Assembly (NCBI GenBank): GCA_020444515.1
Contig: JAHLKX010000013.1
Location: forward strand, 1 to 64,000
Direction of reading: 5' to 3'
DNA from: Bacteroidota bacterium
Lineage (GTDB): Bacteria > Bacteroidota > Bacteroidia > Bacteroidales > JAADJA01
Length of the DNA: 64,000 nt
Every line of letters starts with the position of its first letter. The first letter of the stretch is position 1. Made by a program: the position numbers and the translations under genes. The notes beneath the pieces were generated by a model. It was given only the letters and a program-made list of their open reading frames with translations, was not told the DNA's origin and made no database searches. This document shows positions 62,531 to 64,000 of this stretch, piece after piece.

Positions 62531-63685
62531 TTAGAGTTTGATAATTTTGCTCGTTTGAATTCCTTCATTGGTTTTTATGGTGCAGAAATAAATACCAGGA
62601 TTCAATGCAGAAGTATCAAATGGTATGATTTGTTCTCCTTTATGTAAATTGTAGCTATGGTAAATTATTTCTCTTCCACTCATATCGGATATCTTTATTG
62701 CGACAGGGGAGGGCTGTTGTATATGAAAGGAAATAAAAGCTGATGATTCAATAGGATTAGGAGAAATCGTAAAGCAACTATTCAAAATAACCTTTTCAAT
62801 AAATGTCATACAGGCTTCTTCAACTTCTTGCTGACTGTTGCAACCAGAAGCATTGTCATGAATTTCTATTGTTCCATTTGGTGCAGCCAGGTAATCGCAG
62901 ATGCTCTGAACATCGCATTCACTGAGAAGGTCATTGTGTTGTATTTTTAAATCATAAATAGAATTAGGATCAATATTTTCCAATCCCTCAATATTTGTAA
63001 GATTTTCACAACAACTAATCAATAATGATCCACCAATACTTGATAAAGATTGTAGTGCAGTTAAGTCTGTAAGAACAGGATTACCATAATAATGATTAAC
63101 AAAAAAGTCATAGTAGCCAATTTCAAGGTTCATTCCAATCGAAGTAAGATTTTCCAGACCAGTTAGATTTAATAGTGAATCATTAGCAAGAATAAGAAGG
63201 GATCCCCCAACAGAAATGATGTTATTTAACCCAGACATGTCAAGTAATGAAGAATTACCTATTGCTCCGGTCCCAACATCTGAGTGAATTCCAATTTCAA
63301 GATTGCCTTCTATGATTGTAAGATTATCCAAACCTTCAAAGTTCTTCAGTGTTTCGTTATTGGAAGTTTCAAAATTTCCAACAATTGAAGACAAATTGTT
63401 CAATCCAAACATATTGACCAAATTGGGATTTCCCATAATCCGAAGGTATCCTCCTATGGAGTTTACTACACTCAATCCATTAAAATTTGTAATGTCTGTT
63501 TGGTTATCTATATACCCAATTCGTACATTCCCTTCAATTTCCGTACACCCAGGATAATTCACCTGGAAATTATCAATCTGTGCTTGAGTGGTGAAAGTGA
63601 TGCCCTCGGGCAGGCAGGGACATTGAGAAATGGCTGTTAGCTGCATGAGCAGCGTTGTGATAAATAAAAGTGTTAGTGTTTTCAT
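62531..63685 (-). CDS. Receptor-L/LRR-like secreted protein, T9SS type A cargo
   Basis: The frame opens at 63712; ATG 63683-63685 starts the signal peptide (MKTLTLLFITTLLMQLTAISQC), giving 384 aa. Residues ~50-260 consist of ~25-aa repeats like those of receptor-L domains: NGLSVVNSIGGYLRIMGNPNL, NNLSSIVGNFETSNNETL, DNLTIIEGNLEIG, ENLTSIGMNLEIG, SLSSIGGSLLISCCENL. A short helical segment with paired cysteines follows, then a T9SS type A domain (FTISPNPIESSAFISFHI ... LNPGIYFCTIKTNEGIQTSKIIKL). Probably a surface-displayed binding protein. Its C-terminal tail is very similar to that of the next gene. Confidence 0.9.
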   Translation of the reverse strand: MKTLTLLFITTLLMQLTAISQCPCLPEGITFTTQAQIDNFQVNYPGCTEIEGNVRIGYIDNQTDITNFNGLSVVNSIGGYLRIMGNPNLVNMFGLNNLSSIVGNFETSNNETLKNFEGLDNLTIIEGNLEIGIHSDVGTGAIGNSSLLDMSGLNNIISVGGSLLILANDSLLNLTGLENLTSIGMNLEIGYYDFFVNHYYGNPVLTDLTALQSLSSIGGSLLISCCENLTNIEGLENIDPNSIYDLKIQHNDLLSECDVQSICDYLAAPNGTIEIHDNASGCNSQQEVEEACMTFIEKVILNSCFTISPNPIESSAFISFHIQQPSPVAIKISDMSGREIIYHSYNLHKGEQIIPFDTSALNPGIYFCTIKTNEGIQTSKIIKL

Positions 63686-63699
63686 GATTGCTTTTTTTG

Positions 63700-63736
63700 C
63701 CCCCTCCCTCACTCCCTCCCGCTTGAGGGGGAGGAA
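63700..63736. repeat. GC-rich inverted repeat between two T9SS cargo genes
   Basis: CCCCCTC (63700-63706) and GAGGGGG (63725-63731) are perfect complements; the loop has CCCTC repeats (CCCTCACTCCCTCCCG). It is compositionally unlike its AT-rich surroundings and has A, not T, on its downstream side in the transcribed direction, so it is not a normal terminator. Possibly a dispersed intergenic repeat unit. Confidence 0.5.
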
Positions 63737-63750
63737 CGGGATAGCGGTAG

Positions 63751-64000
63751 TTATAGTTTGATTATTTTTCTGGTTTGCATTCCTTCATTGGTTTTTAAAA
63801 TACAGAAATACACCCCTGCAGGGAGGTCATGCATATCAATTTTGATTTCTTGCTGTCCTAAAACTAGTTCTTGCCTGGTGATCCCAAGGATTTTTACTCC
63901 TGAAATGCCAAACAGGTCAATACTTATAATCTGCTTATTGTCAAGATTGACATGAAGATTCGTAAATTCTTTGCATGGATTAGGGGATAATCCAACCATA
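63751..64000 (-). CDS. C-terminal end of a T9SS type A cargo protein (5' part beyond the window)
   Basis: The frame enters from the right edge without a start and ends at 63751. The ~83 visible residues are a complete T9SS type A sorting domain: MVGLSPNPCKEFTNLHVNLD ... IDLFGISGVKILGITRQEL ... LPAGVYFCILKTNEGMQTRKIIKL. The passenger domain is outside the window. Its last 20 residues differ from those of the adjacent gene at only four positions, suggesting recent shuffling or conversion of the sorting domain. Confidence 0.88.
   Translation of the reverse strand, partial: MVGLSPNPCKEFTNLHVNLDNKQIISIDLFGISGVKILGITRQELVLGQQEIKIDMHDLPAGVYFCILKTNEGMQTRKIIKL

Overview
The window looks like a chromosome piece from a member of the phylum Bacteroidota (class Bacteroidia; an environmental Bacteroidales/Marinilabiliales-like lineage is my guess). 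The evidence is many proteins with type IX secretion (T9SS) type A C-terminal sorting domains, SprB-type adhesin repeats, FISUMP domains, a LytTR response regulator, a 7TM-AraC regulator, a C25 (gingipain-family) peptidase, T-rich promoters of the TAnnTTTG type and almost no Shine-Dalgarno sites. I saw no rRNA, tRNA, CRISPR array, insertion sequence or phage. Nearly every product is exported, a lipoprotein or an outer-membrane barrel, so this is a cell-surface region rather than housekeeping DNA.

Layout. 1-2596 (-): 5' part of a giant SprB/DUF11 adhesin. 3058-3798 (-): orphan LytTR regulator. 4256-10389 (-): tight six-gene unit headed by a MarR-GNAT fusion regulator, followed by a secreted S41 peptidase, a lipoprotein lipase, a TonB-C-like/carboxypeptidase-regulatory protein, a small barrel and an S41 lipoprotein; a 16-bp palindrome overlaps the start of the regulator gene. 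10815-18387 (+): Ycf48-like and sialidase-like propellers, an elaborate regulatory stretch (two GGG-N6-CCC palindromes and an interlocked A-B-A'-B' pair of inverted repeats), a DUF6252 lipoprotein, then a WD40 protein, a small secreted protein and a PQQ-type propeller. 18464-22054 (-): YbdG-type channel, unknown protein, secreted C1 peptidase. 22231-28868 (+): five-haem cytochrome with a T9SS tail, a DUF2027/Smr protein and two T9SS cargo proteins.

29525-41440 (+): TetR regulator, arylsulfatase, DUF1254/DUF1214 lipoprotein, several outer-membrane barrels, a BamA/D15-like barrel, a decayed barrel gene, and two different lipid A deacylases (LpxR-like and PagL-like) with a lipoprotein between them. 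This suggests one locus for sulfated-substrate handling and envelope/lipid A remodelling; two related TAG-N10-CTAAAATT palindromes (upstream of tetR and of the sulfatase) are likely TetR operators.

41547-52491: a 7TM-AraC regulator sits between a divergent leucine-rich-repeat T9SS protein and a 1492-aa fibronectin-type surface protein, with TTGAGAC half-sites in both intergenic regions. The 1492-aa protein and its convergent neighbour end in the same ~190-aa EF-hand/dockerin-like module and have no usual T9SS tail. 52503-64000 (-): parallel beta-helix protein, two FISUMP paralogues, a C25 peptidase and a tail-fibre-like protein; three of these share one N-terminal module and a common promoter/leader. 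A lipoprotein gene interrupted by one stop codon and two LRR/T9SS cargo genes close the window.
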